Of a stretch of DNA of 64,000 bases, positions 8,165 through 16,265 are shown piece by piece. The DNA comes from Jannaschia pagri (GTDB lineage: Bacteria; Pseudomonadota; Alphaproteobacteria; Rhodobacterales; Rhodobacteraceae). Each line of letters begins with the position of its first letter. The stretch's first letter is position 1. The stretch spans positions 186,001 through 250,000 of the forward strand of contig NZ_BPFH01000002.1 of the NCBI RefSeq assembly GCF_019655435.1, read 5' to 3'. The notes under the pieces were generated by a model, which saw only the letters and a list, made by a program, of their open reading frames with translations, was not told the DNA's origin and did not search any database. The translations under genes and the position numbers were made by a program.

Positions 8165-8791
8165 ATGATACGGAATTGCGTAATTTTAGCGACGACTGTT
8201 CTTTGTGCACTTGGTCTGCCAGGTGTCGCCAGTTCGGCCGTATTGGTTGAAATTGAAGAGCTCCCAACTGGCATCTACGGAACGGTGTCCGGATCACTCG
8301 ACACAACCGGTCTTATGGTTTTCGGCGGCATTTTTTCGGGTAACGCGATCTTTCCAGATCAAGCCAGAATCCTGGTATCTCCGGTTGGCGGGGCGACCTC
8401 CGGACTAGCGTTTTCGGATGAAATCTTTGATATTGACGATCTAGTTTTTGGGGACGGTGGCAGGGCAGTATTTGTTTCTACTGGAGGATTGTTCGCAATT
8501 TCGAAAACCAACCAATCCTCCTTCCCTCGTGGATCCAGCGTCATTCGCCTACCGGCCGCCTACACTTCCGGTGACGAAATATCTTCGGCATTCTCGATCA
8601 CCGGCCAATCATTCTCTGATATCGGTATATTTCCAAACGTTACACGGAAGGTGACTCTTGTAAACAATGATACAATTACCGTCAGAACCATTGCGCCAGT
8701 ACCAACTCCCGGTTCAGTCTTGTTAGCTCTGTCCGGAGTAGCCGCAATAGTCAGCTTAAAAAGACGGCGGCGCACACGACAACGCGCTTAG
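8165..8791 (+). CDS. Secreted protein with PEP-CTERM-like sorting signal
   Basis: The 208-residue protein has a Sec signal peptide (about residues 1-25) and a C-terminus of the PEP-CTERM/VPLPA-CTERM type: PVPTPGS, a hydrophobic helix and a basic KRRRR cluster. Such tails are cut by an exosortase or archaeosortase-like enzyme and mark surface or exopolysaccharide-linked proteins. The middle is a Gly/Ser-rich, beta-type domain with no recognised family. AAAGGAGAG lies 7 bases before the ATG. It is AT-richer than its neighbours, which suggests acquisition. No exosortase gene is in this window. Confidence 0.72.
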   Translation: MIRNCVILATTVLCALGLPGVASSAVLVEIEELPTGIYGTVSGSLDTTGLMVFGGIFSGNAIFPDQARILVSPVGGATSGLAFSDEIFDIDDLVFGDGGRAVFVSTGGLFAISKTNQSSFPRGSSVIRLPAAYTSGDEISSAFSITGQSFSDIGIFPNVTRKVTLVNNDTITVRTIAPVPTPGSVLLALSGVAAIVSLKRRRRTRQRA

Positions 8792-8838
8792 CATGTTCCG
8801 TCCGCGGGCTTCACTACGCCCATCACGCCGTTTTACCT

Positions 8839-9012
8839 ATGACCGATCTGGCGGTCGAGCGTCGTGTTGCCAACCAGCGCGCGCCAGCCATGATCGTCAA
8901 ACGCCGTCTCCGACATGTTCTACCATACCTCGAAAATCTCGGTGCACTGGACCCAAAAATGTGCGATCAAATGCGCTTTGGATATGTCGGGCACTCGCAT
9001 ATCGACGAGTGA
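8839..9012 (+). CDS. Possible small protein of 57 residues
   Basis: An uninterrupted frame (MTDLAVERRVANQ...GYVGHSHIDE) begins 47 bases after the preceding stop. It is basic and helical in its first half. No clear ribosome site is seen upstream and no family is recognised; it could be a remnant of a longer gene. The rest of 8792-9099 holds nothing I can name. Confidence 0.25.
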   Translation: MTDLAVERRVANQRAPAMIVKRRLRHVLPYLENLGALDPKMCDQMRFGYVGHSHIDE

Positions 9013-9099
9013 ACATTTTCAGCTTTCAGACCAAACCGTAAAGAGGCCCCTATAGTGCTTTGCTCTGGCCAGGCCTACTACTCAGCCTAACCTTCACTC

Positions 9100-9501
9100 A
9101 TGACGCTGCATATGCACCTCGCTCTCCTAACCTATACCAACGCCCTCCTCGTCTACGGGACGGTCACCTACCCGGAGACAGGCTCCCTCGCAGCCGCCGC
9201 CCATAAGGTCGCCGTCAGCCTCTGGTGGTTGCTCCCCGTCGCGACCCCCTTCGCGGCGGTCTTCGCTTTCGTTGGCACACCCCTCGTCCGCAGCGTTCTG
9301 ACACGAACCGCCGCTCTCGGACCGCTGCGCTCCGGCGCTTTGGCGACGCTCGCCTTCTTGATCCCGGCCGCTGCGCTGGTCGAAGCCGCCCTGGCCTACC
9401 GCGACGGCCTATCTGTCCTCCGCTACCTGATCCAAGTCGGCGGCGGCAGCGTGGTCGCGCTCCTCTGGGCTCTCTGCACGGGGCGCCTGCGCCTCCGGTA
9501 G
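9100..9501 (+). CDS. Hypothetical membrane protein
   Basis: The 133-residue protein has four likely membrane segments (about residues 3-20, 38-62, 80-100 and 107-128). No family is recognised. An internal ATG at 9112 is an alternative start, and neither start has a strong ribosome site. Codon use is GC-rich like the surrounding core genes. It sits between the AT-richer islet and the transporter operon. Confidence 0.5.
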   Translation: MTLHMHLALLTYTNALLVYGTVTYPETGSLAAAAHKVAVSLWWLLPVATPFAAVFAFVGTPLVRSVLTRTAALGPLRSGALATLAFLIPAAALVEAALAYRDGLSVLRYLIQVGGGSVVALLWALCTGRLRLR

Positions 9502-9623
9502 GGCCTCGCGCGTGCGCGCACAGGAGCAAGCACCCGCGACCGCCTCCCACACAAACACCGCCTAGGAATTCATCCCTCCCCGAAGATGTGCGGCGCCTGC
9601 GGCCCTCAGACCCGCCTGCCCTC

Positions 9624-9639
9624 TTGATCATATGGTCAA
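9624..9639. promoter_or_regulatory. Predicted RutR operator ahead of the transporter operon
   Basis: TTGATCATATGGTCAA matches the RutR consensus TTGACCA-N2-TGGTCAA at 13 of 14 fixed positions. It lies 40 bases before the TTG start at 9680 and covers the alternative ATG at 9632, which argues against that ATG being the true start. Confidence 0.8.
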
Positions 9640-9679
9640 AATTTGCGTCATTCGAGAGACCCCACCAGGAGCAAGCCGC

Positions 9680-10459
9680 TTGTCAGCACCTGCCATCTCC
9701 GCCCACAACCTCGATCTGACCTTCCAAACCGGAGACGGCCCAGTCCATGCGCTGCGCGACGTCTCCCTCGATATCCCGGATGGCGAGTTTGTCAGCTTTA
9801 TCGGCCCCTCAGGCTGCGGCAAGACCACGTTTCTGCGCTGCGTCGCGGCCCTTGAGACGCCCACGGGCGGCACACTGACCGTCAGCGGCATGTCGCCCGA
9901 CGCGGCCCGACGCGCGCGCAAGTATGGCTATGTTTTCCAAGCCGCCGGGCTCTACCCCTGGCGCACCATCGGCAAGAACGTCACCCTCCCGCTTGAAATC
10001 ATGGGCATCCCCCGGGCAGAGCGCGCGCACCGCCGCGACGAGGTTCTGGCTCTGGTCGAGTTGGACAAATTCGCGAACAAGTATCCCTGGCAGCTGTCCG
10101 GCGGCATGCAGCAACGGGCCTCCATCGCCCGGGCCCTGGCCTTCGATGCGCCCATCCTGCTGATGGATGAGCCCTTCGGCGCGCTGGATGAAATCGTCCG
10201 CGACCGCCTGAACGAGGAACTCCTGGCGCTCTGGGCGCGGACCTCCAAAACGACGCTCTTCGTGACCCATTCGATCCCCGAAGCGGTCTACCTATCGACC
10301 AAGATCGTCGTCATGTCGCCGCGGCCAGGGCGGATCACCGATGTCATCGACAGCCCCCTGCCCCGGCACCGCCCCCTGGACATTCGCGATACACCCGAAT
10401 TCCTGGCCATAGCGCACCGCGTTCGCGAAGGCTTGCGCGACGGGATGCAGGCGGCATGA
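9680..10459 (+). CDS. ABC transporter ATP-binding protein (pyrimidine-type, ThiZ/SsuB-like)
   Basis: The 259-residue ATPase has Walker A GPSGCGKTT, signature LSGGMQQRASIARAL, Walker B ILLMDEP and the switch histidine in FVTHSIPEAVYLS. The family serves taurine/nitrate/NMT1-type importers. With two permeases and an NMT1/THI5-like binding protein downstream, it likely powers uptake of a pyrimidine base or precursor. The TTG at 9680 has AGGAG 8 bases upstream; the ATG at 9632 has no such site and lies inside the RutR operator. It overlaps the next small gene by 4 bases. Confidence 0.9.
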   Translation: MSAPAISAHNLDLTFQTGDGPVHALRDVSLDIPDGEFVSFIGPSGCGKTTFLRCVAALETPTGGTLTVSGMSPDAARRARKYGYVFQAAGLYPWRTIGKNVTLPLEIMGIPRAERAHRRDEVLALVELDKFANKYPWQLSGGMQQRASIARALAFDAPILLMDEPFGALDEIVRDRLNEELLALWARTSKTTLFVTHSIPEAVYLSTKIVVMSPRPGRITDVIDSPLPRHRPLDIRDTPEFLAIAHRVREGLRDGMQAA

Positions 10460-10617
10460 AGCTGGCCCCACATATGGGCGACCTGCTGGGTATCGTCTGC
10501 GCGGTCGCGGTGGTGCTAGGCGCGGTTCCGGGCCTGGACGGGCCTATCGTTGGCGCCATCGCGCTGTTTGTGCTGCTCCTGTCCGTGGCCCGGATCGTGC
10601 GGCGGGTGCGCCAATGA
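10456..10617 (+). CDS. 53-residue two-helix membrane protein in the transporter operon
   Basis: The start overlaps the ATPase stop (ATGA) and the stop overlaps the next ATG (CAATGA), so it is coupled on both sides. It has two hydrophobic stretches (about residues 9-24 and 29-45) and a basic tail (ARIVRRVRQ), predicting a hairpin in the inner membrane. It is short enough to be missed by gene finders. It could help assemble or regulate the importer; no family is recognised. Confidence 0.7.
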   Translation: MKLAPHMGDLLGIVCAVAVVLGAVPGLDGPIVGAIALFVLLLSVARIVRRVRQ

Positions 10618-11048
10618 CGATGCCCCGGATCCGACGCGCCATCGCCGACGATGCCCCCGCCTGTGCGGCAATCGTGCGCCAGTGGCTCGATGCCTCTGAC
10701 TGGATGCCAGCGGGACCGACGCTGGAGACCCTGGAGACCATTTTGCGCCAGGGCCTGCCGCAGCGCGAAGCCTATGTGGCGGAAATGGAGAACGACTTCC
10801 TGGGATACCTGTCCCTCGATGCCGCCACCGCCCATATCCACGGCCTTTATACCGGCCGACCGGGTCTGGGAACGGGCAAAGCGCTGATGGACCGGGCAAA
10901 GCAGGGTCGCGACCAGTTGAGCCTAAATACCCACGCCCCAAACGTAGCGGCCCATAGGTTCTATGCGCGCGAAGGGTTCACGGTCACACAGCGCGACATC
11001 GCGGGTGACGATGGTATTCCTGAAATGCGCATGGAGTGGCATCGATGA
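10614..11048 (+). CDS. GNAT family N-acetyltransferase
   Basis: The 144-residue protein has the GNAT fold order: an IRRAIADDAPACAAI start, a central beta region, the acetyl-CoA loop in the form GLGTGKALMDRAK (usual form Q/RxxGxG/A), and the C-terminal NVAAHRFYAREGF motif. It transfers acetyl groups from acetyl-CoA to an amine whose identity is not clear. It overlaps the 53-residue gene by 4 bases and lies inside the transporter operon, so it may modify a taken-up compound. Confidence 0.85.
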   Translation: MTMPRIRRAIADDAPACAAIVRQWLDASDWMPAGPTLETLETILRQGLPQREAYVAEMENDFLGYLSLDAATAHIHGLYTGRPGLGTGKALMDRAKQGRDQLSLNTHAPNVAAHRFYAREGFTVTQRDIAGDDGIPEMRMEWHR

Positions 11049-11193
11049 CTGGCGTGGGAAAGGATACGGGGGGTACATGGCCCCCCGCATCACGGGTCAC
11101 GGTCATCGGCTCTCCAGCCTGTACCGTGGCGATAGTCTGGCCCAACAGTGGTAAAAAAATCGTAAACGCAGCGCTGCCATCGCGGTCGTGTTT

Positions 11194-11290
11194 GAGTATT
11201 TCAGGACCCGTGATGATCAGATCCGCCAAAGCCCAAAGGCGCGCGTTAAGGTTAACGCGGGCTTTGCCCATCACGGGTCACCAAATACTC
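11194..11290. repeat. Nested inverted repeats before the first permease
   Basis: Arms 11194-11215 and 11269-11290 are inverted copies with 19 of 22 matches. Inside them lie AAAGCCC...GGGCTTT and a perfect GCGTTAA-GG-TTAACGC hairpin. CATCACGGGTCAC of the right arm also occurs at about 11088-11100. The region can form a large cruciform or RNA structure within the operon. The surrounding 280 bases hold no convincing gene. Confidence 0.7.
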
Positions 11291-11328
11291 CGGCGCACCG
11301 GCCAGCCCAGCGGCGCAGCGAGGGTCGG

Positions 11329-12324
11329 ATGACGGACACGCCTGCGCTCGAAATACCAAAGACATCGATCCGATCCACACGATTGGGGCGCGCGGTTTCG
11401 CGGGGCATACACGCGCTGTGGCCGGTGCTCCTGGTGATCGCCGCAGTCGCGGGGATTTGGTATGCGGCCTGCATACCGATGAACGCCGCGCAATCAGCCC
11501 TCGATGCGGAACGGGCGGGGGCCACGCTGTCGACTACGGCCGCCGAGCGTCGCGATATGGCCGGGCTGTCGGTCGTCATCGCCCATCCCGCCGCAGCGCT
11601 CTCTGGCGCCTTTACACAAGATCGACCCCGGCTGCCCGCGCCCCACCAGGTGGTAGCGGAGCTTTGGGATACGACGGTCGAGAAGAAAATCACCTCCAAA
11701 CGCTCCTTGGTGTTCCACGCGGGCATCACCCTCGGCCCGACCCTGCTAGGGTTTGCGATTGGCTCTTTGGCGGGCATTCTTTTGGCGGTTGGCATCGTCT
11801 ACAGCCGCGTGATGGACCTGAGCGTCATGCCCTGGGCCATCGCCTCTCAAACGATCCCAATCCTTGCGATTGCACCGATGATTATCGTGGTCCTGAACTC
11901 CGTTGGCATTCAGGGTCTTGTCCCCAAGGCGATCATTTCGGCCTATCTGTCGTTCTTTCCCGTGACCGTCGGCATGGTGAAGGGGTTGCGCGCGCCCACG
12001 CCAGCCGATCTTGATCTCATGCGCACATGGAATGCCAGCGCACTGCGCACACTGGTTAGCCTGCGCTTACCGTCATCGCTGCCCTACCTCTTCGCGTCCC
12101 TCAAGATTGCCGTGGCCGCGGCCCTCGTCGGAGCCATCATCGGAGAGCTGCCCACGGGCGCCGTCCGTGGTCTCGGCGCCCGACTTCTCGCGGGCAGCTA
12201 CTACGGCCAAACAATTCAAATCTGGTCCGCCCTTTTCGGTGCTGCAATCGTCGCCGCCGGGCTGGTTGCGGTGATTGCTTTGCTGGAACGGGTTACGCTC
12301 AAACGCATGGGGTTGGCGCGATGA
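11329..12324 (+). CDS. ABC transporter permease (BPD type)
   Basis: The 331-residue inner-membrane permease has five to six helices in a BPD_transp_1 domain from about residue 120. The ATPase-contact region reads TWNASALRTLVSLRLPSSLPYLF, the EAA-type loop. An N-terminal helix (about 25-45) is followed by a roughly 90-residue periplasmic stretch before the core, longer than usual. It pairs with the permease at 12440 and the ATPase at 9680. The ATG at 11329 is chosen over the earlier in-frame ATG at 11188, which lies in the repeat region. Confidence 0.88.
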   Translation: MTDTPALEIPKTSIRSTRLGRAVSRGIHALWPVLLVIAAVAGIWYAACIPMNAAQSALDAERAGATLSTTAAERRDMAGLSVVIAHPAAALSGAFTQDRPRLPAPHQVVAELWDTTVEKKITSKRSLVFHAGITLGPTLLGFAIGSLAGILLAVGIVYSRVMDLSVMPWAIASQTIPILAIAPMIIVVLNSVGIQGLVPKAIISAYLSFFPVTVGMVKGLRAPTPADLDLMRTWNASALRTLVSLRLPSSLPYLFASLKIAVAAALVGAIIGELPTGAVRGLGARLLAGSYYGQTIQIWSALFGAAIVAAGLVAVIALLERVTLKRMGLAR

Positions 12325-12439
12325 AATCAAGGTTAGGGCCACGCAAGTCCTCGGGTTGGTCCCCCTTTGGTATTGGCGCGGGACCGGACCCGTCACAGGC
12401 CAGCGCGCGGACCAACCCCCTGTTACCGTGGGCACGGCC

Positions 12440-13402
12440 ATGACAGACCAAAGGCAGACGCATCCCTCCCAACTTGGCGAGCTTCTCGCTCGTTTGCGTC
12501 GGATTGCGCCGCTCTGGCTCTGGGGCGCGGGCCTCGTGGCCGCGCTCTTCGCAGGGATCCTGGGCGGGCTTCCCGCAATCGCCATCCTGATCACATGGGC
12601 GGTCTGTTGGGCCGGAAACACCTGGATTGCCCGCACCACCGCAGGCAGATGGTTGGCGCCTGTGATCTTTGGCCTGACCCTCTTAATCCTGTGGGAGATC
12701 ACGGTCCGGCTTTACGCGGTCCCGACGGTCATCCTCCCGGCACCAACGCAGATCGCCGTAACCTTGGCGGCAAACCTCCCGACGCTCTGGGCTGACTTTG
12801 TGCAGACCGTGGTAAAGGGCGCTCTCACAGGATGGTTGATCGGCTGCGGAGCAGGCATCGCCACTGGGCTGCTGGTCGCCCGCTCGGATGTTCTGCGCAG
12901 AGGGTTGCTGCCCGTGGGCAACTTCGTCGCCGCCCTTCCCATCGTGGGCACGGCGCCCATCCTCGTGATGTGGTTCGGCTTCGGGTGGGAGAGCAAGGCC
13001 GCCGTCGTCGTGGTCATGGTCTTTTTCCCCATGCTTGTGAACACCGTGGCGGGCCTGGCCGATACCACGGCCATGCAGCGCGACCTGATGCGCACCTATG
13101 GCGCCACGCCAGGCCAGGACCTCCGCTATCTCAAACTGCAAGCCGCCCTGCCCTTCATCTTCAACGGACTCAAAATCGCCACGACACTCGCCCTCATCGG
13201 CGCCATTGTGGCGGAATTCTTCGGCAGCCCCACAGTTGGGCTCGGCTTCCGCATCTCGACCGAGGTGGGCCGCTTGAACCTGCCCATGGTCTGGGCCTCC
13301 ATCGTGACAGCCGCCTTAGCCGGGAGCCTGTCATACGGGCTGATCGCCGCATTGGAGAAACACCTAACCTTCTGGCATCCATCACAACGCGCGCGGGGCT
13401 AA
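12440..13402 (+). CDS. ABC transporter permease (BPD type)
   Basis: The 320-residue second permease has the EAA loop TYGATPGQDLRYLKLQAALPFIF and a closing FFGSPTVGLGFRISTEVG segment, typical of NMT1/THI5-linked importers. The frame is open further upstream, but the ATG at 12440 gives the usual N-terminus. In the 115-base gap before it, GGGTTGGTCC (12353-12362) and GGACCAACCC (12409-12418) can pair, a possible spacer hairpin between the two permease genes. Confidence 0.88.
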   Translation: MTDQRQTHPSQLGELLARLRRIAPLWLWGAGLVAALFAGILGGLPAIAILITWAVCWAGNTWIARTTAGRWLAPVIFGLTLLILWEITVRLYAVPTVILPAPTQIAVTLAANLPTLWADFVQTVVKGALTGWLIGCGAGIATGLLVARSDVLRRGLLPVGNFVAALPIVGTAPILVMWFGFGWESKAAVVVVMVFFPMLVNTVAGLADTTAMQRDLMRTYGATPGQDLRYLKLQAALPFIFNGLKIATTLALIGAIVAEFFGSPTVGLGFRISTEVGRLNLPMVWASIVTAALAGSLSYGLIAALEKHLTFWHPSQRARG

Positions 13403-13438
13403 ACCCACGCCACCCCAAGACCAACAGAGAGAGACCAC

Positions 13439-14431
13439 ATGAAGACATACATCACCTCCGCCGCCCTCGCGCTCGCCATGACGGGGGGTGCGCTGGCCGA
13501 TGGCCACGCCAATACCGTGACGCTTCAGCTCCAGTGGGTGACCCAGGCCCAGTTCGCGGGCTACTACGTCGCGCTCGAAAAGGGGTTCTACGAAGGCGAG
13601 GACCTGGACATGACCATCCTGCCGGGCGGCCCCGATATCGCACCGCCCCAGGTGCTGGCCGGGGGTGGCGCGGACGCCATGCTCAACTGGATGCCCTCCG
13701 CCCTGTCGGCGCGGGAAAAGGGCTTGCCGGTCGTCAACATCGCCCAGCCGTTCAAATCCTCGGGCCTGATGCTGACCTGCTGGAAGGACACGGGCATCAC
13801 CGGCCCCCAGGACTTCAAGGGCAAGACCATCGGCGTTTGGTTCTTCGGCAACGAGTTCCCCTTCCTGTCCTGGATGTCCCAAGAAGGGATCTCGACCGAC
13901 GGCGGAGAGGATGGCGTGACCGTGTTGAAACAGGGCTTCAACGTCGATCCCCTGCTGCAACGCCAGGCCGATTGCATCTCGACCATGACCTACAACGAGT
14001 TCGGCCAAGTGCTGGACGCGGGCGTCTCCGAGGATGAACTCGTGACCTTCAAGTATGAGGACATGGGCGTCGCCACCCTGGAAGACGGCATCTACGTGCT
14101 GGAAGAAAACCTCGAAGATCCGGTCTTCGTCGACAAAATGACCCGCTTCGTCCGCGCCTCCATGGAGGGCTGGAAATACGCCGAGGCCAACCCCCAGGAA
14201 GCCGCCGAGATCGTGTTGGAGTACGATGAGACCGGCGCCCAGACCGAGGCCCACCAGGTCCGCATGATGGGCGAAATCGCCAAACTGACGGCAGGCTCCG
14301 ACGGGTCTTTGGACGAGGCCGATTTCCAGCGCACGGTGGATACGCTGCTGGCTGGCGGATCGGACCCTGTGATTACGGCCCAGCCCGAAGGCGCCTGGAC
14401 GTCGGTGATTACGGATGCGGCTTTGAAGTAG
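13439..14431 (+). CDS. NMT1/THI5-type substrate-binding protein
   Basis: The 330-residue periplasmic protein has a Sec signal peptide (cleavage near ALA-DGHA, residue 20) followed by an NMT1/THI5 fold starting VTLQLQWVTQAQFAGYYVALEKG. It shares with ThiY-like proteins the AKEKGF-type and LNWMPSA segments. These bind hydroxymethylpyrimidine or related rings; here, next to hydA and a RutR operator, a pyrimidine nucleobase is the likely ligand. It is the last gene of the transporter operon, ended by a terminator at 14454. Confidence 0.9.
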   Translation: MKTYITSAALALAMTGGALADGHANTVTLQLQWVTQAQFAGYYVALEKGFYEGEDLDMTILPGGPDIAPPQVLAGGGADAMLNWMPSALSAREKGLPVVNIAQPFKSSGLMLTCWKDTGITGPQDFKGKTIGVWFFGNEFPFLSWMSQEGISTDGGEDGVTVLKQGFNVDPLLQRQADCISTMTYNEFGQVLDAGVSEDELVTFKYEDMGVATLEDGIYVLEENLEDPVFVDKMTRFVRASMEGWKYAEANPQEAAEIVLEYDETGAQTEAHQVRMMGEIAKLTAGSDGSLDEADFQRTVDTLLAGGSDPVITAQPEGAWTSVITDAALK

Positions 14432-14453
14432 CGCGCGCATTTGAACGATAGCG

Positions 14454-14473
14454 GGGCGCCCTTAGCGGCGCCC
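14454..14473 (+). terminator. Terminator of the transporter operon
   Basis: GGGCGCC (14454-14460) pairs with GGCGCCC (14467-14473) around a 6-base loop and is followed by TTCTTCTTC, a mixed pyrimidine tract. Confidence 0.65.
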
Positions 14474-14900
14474 TTCTTCTTCGTGTTCATCCCGAAGACA
14501 GTCAATCATGAGCCTTGCAGCGAAGGTCCGCTGAGAGCCCACATTGATGGATGCTGCGCTGCGCCCCAACGTACGTTATTCGGCGTTTGGTCAAAAACCT
14601 AACAAAAGCAATGGTAATTCTGCCAAGGGTTTGTGCCACAAAATCTTTCAACGATTTCGTTGCGTGGGTCTCAAGTGATAAAAAACGACCGTTTCTGGCG
14701 CAAGATATATCTTGCAACACAAGCATCGGTTGATACTGTGTATCCTGTAGTCCGCCTGCTCCAGTGCAATGGCGATTATTCGTGGGACCAGCTCTGCTCG
14801 GAGTAATCCAAGTCGCTGAAGACCAGAATGGAAGACATCTCGACTCTGTGTTCCACGTTTTAACCAGAGATAACACTAATTTTAAATGGAGCTTGCGCTT
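14474..14900. other. AT-richer intergenic region with a perfect 16-bp palindrome
   Basis: No convincing gene is present. Bases 14505-14570 look like a short intergenic repeat, known by impression only. GCAAGATATATCTTGC at 14700-14715 is a perfect palindrome, possibly an operator for the secreted-protein gene at 14901. ACCGTTTCTGGCG just before it recurs inside that gene (about 15049). Confidence 0.4.
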
Positions 14901-15587
14901 ATGAAATTGAGGATCGTTTCGTCGTCTCTATTCGCTGCCATTCTGCCGTTTGCAGCTGTCGCAGATGTCTATTCGGCACGTAACACACCACATTTTGGTT
15001 TCGTAACGATTGAGGTCGCTGATGCTTTCACTGTGTCGTCGATGTGCACCGTTTCTGGCGGCGCAAGCCAAGAGCGACTTGAAACGCTAACTGATTTTCT
15101 GCCTGGTATCGGCACAACCATCATGGCGCTCCTCAACTGGGCTAGCCTGGAAAAAGGCGAAGTATTCTGCGGTCTTCGTCAATACGAAGGTCCGGGACCG
15201 TTTACGGTACCTGCAGAGACAAAAGGCTTTGAGCTGACCATAAGGGCATATTCCGACGGCGAGCAGGTTGGGTCCGACCTGAGTCCTCGCTTCGCATGTC
15301 GTCCCCGTGGCATTTTCAATGTCAACCGCTTCGGCTTTTGTTTCGAAGAAGGTGGCCGTCAGGAGCTTAATGGGGAAGCAGCCGAATACGTTGTAGCCTG
15401 TATCGAAACTTCGGCTCCGGGCGATGGACAGGTTGTTTCCTTCCTCCTCTACGCAGGTGATGGCGCATCAGAAACCATTCAAGCAATGGTTGCAGATGGA
15501 CTACAAATGTCAGCGACGAGCATTGCACATCGCGAACTTATTAGAAGCTTCACCGCACCAAAAAAACGCAATGCGGAGAGTCTCTGA
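14901..15587 (+). CDS. Hypothetical secreted cysteine-containing protein
   Basis: The 228-residue protein has a signal peptide (about residues 1-20, ending FAAVA-DVY) and five cysteines in the mature part, a pattern suiting an exported protein with disulfides. No family is recognised. GGAG lies 9 bases before the ATG at 14901; an in-frame ATG at 14886 would add five residues before the signal peptide and is less likely. Base composition is AT-richer than the core genes, as for the PEP-CTERM-like gene at 8165. Confidence 0.6.
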   Translation: MKLRIVSSSLFAAILPFAAVADVYSARNTPHFGFVTIEVADAFTVSSMCTVSGGASQERLETLTDFLPGIGTTIMALLNWASLEKGEVFCGLRQYEGPGPFTVPAETKGFELTIRAYSDGEQVGSDLSPRFACRPRGIFNVNRFGFCFEEGGRQELNGEAAEYVVACIETSAPGDGQVVSFLLYAGDGASETIQAMVADGLQMSATSIAHRELIRSFTAPKKRNAESL

Positions 15588-15776
15588 ACGTATTATGCGC
15601 AGTGCTACACACTCCACTTATCCTAAATTGGAATGTGCAGGTTAGGACTCAAACCATGGTATTTGACGGGGCACTCTCACCTAAGCCATTATAGGCGCCG
15701 CTGCGGCGAAAGTCAGGAAGGTCCGCAAAGTCGATCTTCGTCAACACAACCTAGCCCTTTGAAGCTCCCCCCCCCC

Positions 15777-16148
15777 TCACTTCCCCAAAGTCTTCTCATA
15801 CATCGCAATGGCCTCCGCGACCGACGGCTTGGCCTTCCCCATCCACTCCTCGCGGTAGCGCTCGGACAAGTCCTCGCCCTCCAACATCCCGGCCAGCCGC
15901 GCGCGGACGAAGGCGCCGAGCACTTGGTTCATCCGGGGCCCCATGCCTGCGCCCATCGACTTGAACAGCCGGTAGACGTCCTCGTCGACCCAGAGGCTGA
16001 CCTTGCGTTTGCGACTGCCCCGGTCCTGCCAGACCTTACGCCATTCGTCGGGGATCATCCCCTCGCGCGTCGCGCGGTGGGCCAGGTCCCATTGGAACCG
16101 GTCCATGATGGCGAACAGCTCCGCCTGTGCTTGTTTCTTGGTGGCCAT
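15777..16148 (-). CDS. DUF4415/BrnA-like protein
   Basis: The 123-residue protein contains RKRKVSLWVDEDVYRLFKSMGAGMGPRMNQVLGAFV..., split here as a basic strand followed by two helices, the pattern of ribbon-helix-helix DUF4415 antitoxins such as BrnA. The N-terminal half (QAELFAIMDRFQWDLAHRAT) is an extra helical region. A GGAGGGG site precedes the ATG at 16148. No BrnT toxin is adjacent, so it is an orphan or acts as a simple DNA-binding protein. Confidence 0.65.
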   Translation of the reverse strand: MATKKQAQAELFAIMDRFQWDLAHRATREGMIPDEWRKVWQDRGSRKRKVSLWVDEDVYRLFKSMGAGMGPRMNQVLGAFVRARLAGMLEGEDLSERYREEWMGKAKPSVAEAIAMYEKTLGK

Positions 16149-16265
16149 TCCCGCCCCTCCGAACCTATCCGAGGGCGGCACCCTCCGGGCGAGCAGTGAC
16201 CAAAGGGTTAACGGCGGCACGTCCGACCAGGATCATACCGCCGTCACCCACAGATCATACGCGGA

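Noticed and set aside
9632-9679. ATG 9632 as start of the ABC ATPase
   Set aside because: No ribosome site, and it lies inside the RutR operator; TTG 9680 has AGGAG at good spacing.
10984-11274. 96-codon minus-strand frame across the nested repeats
   Set aside because: Half of it lies opposite the GNAT gene or inside repeat arms, with no ribosome site.
14502-14876. 124-codon minus-strand frame
   Set aside because: Composition and content look like intergenic repeat sequence; no motif or ribosome site.
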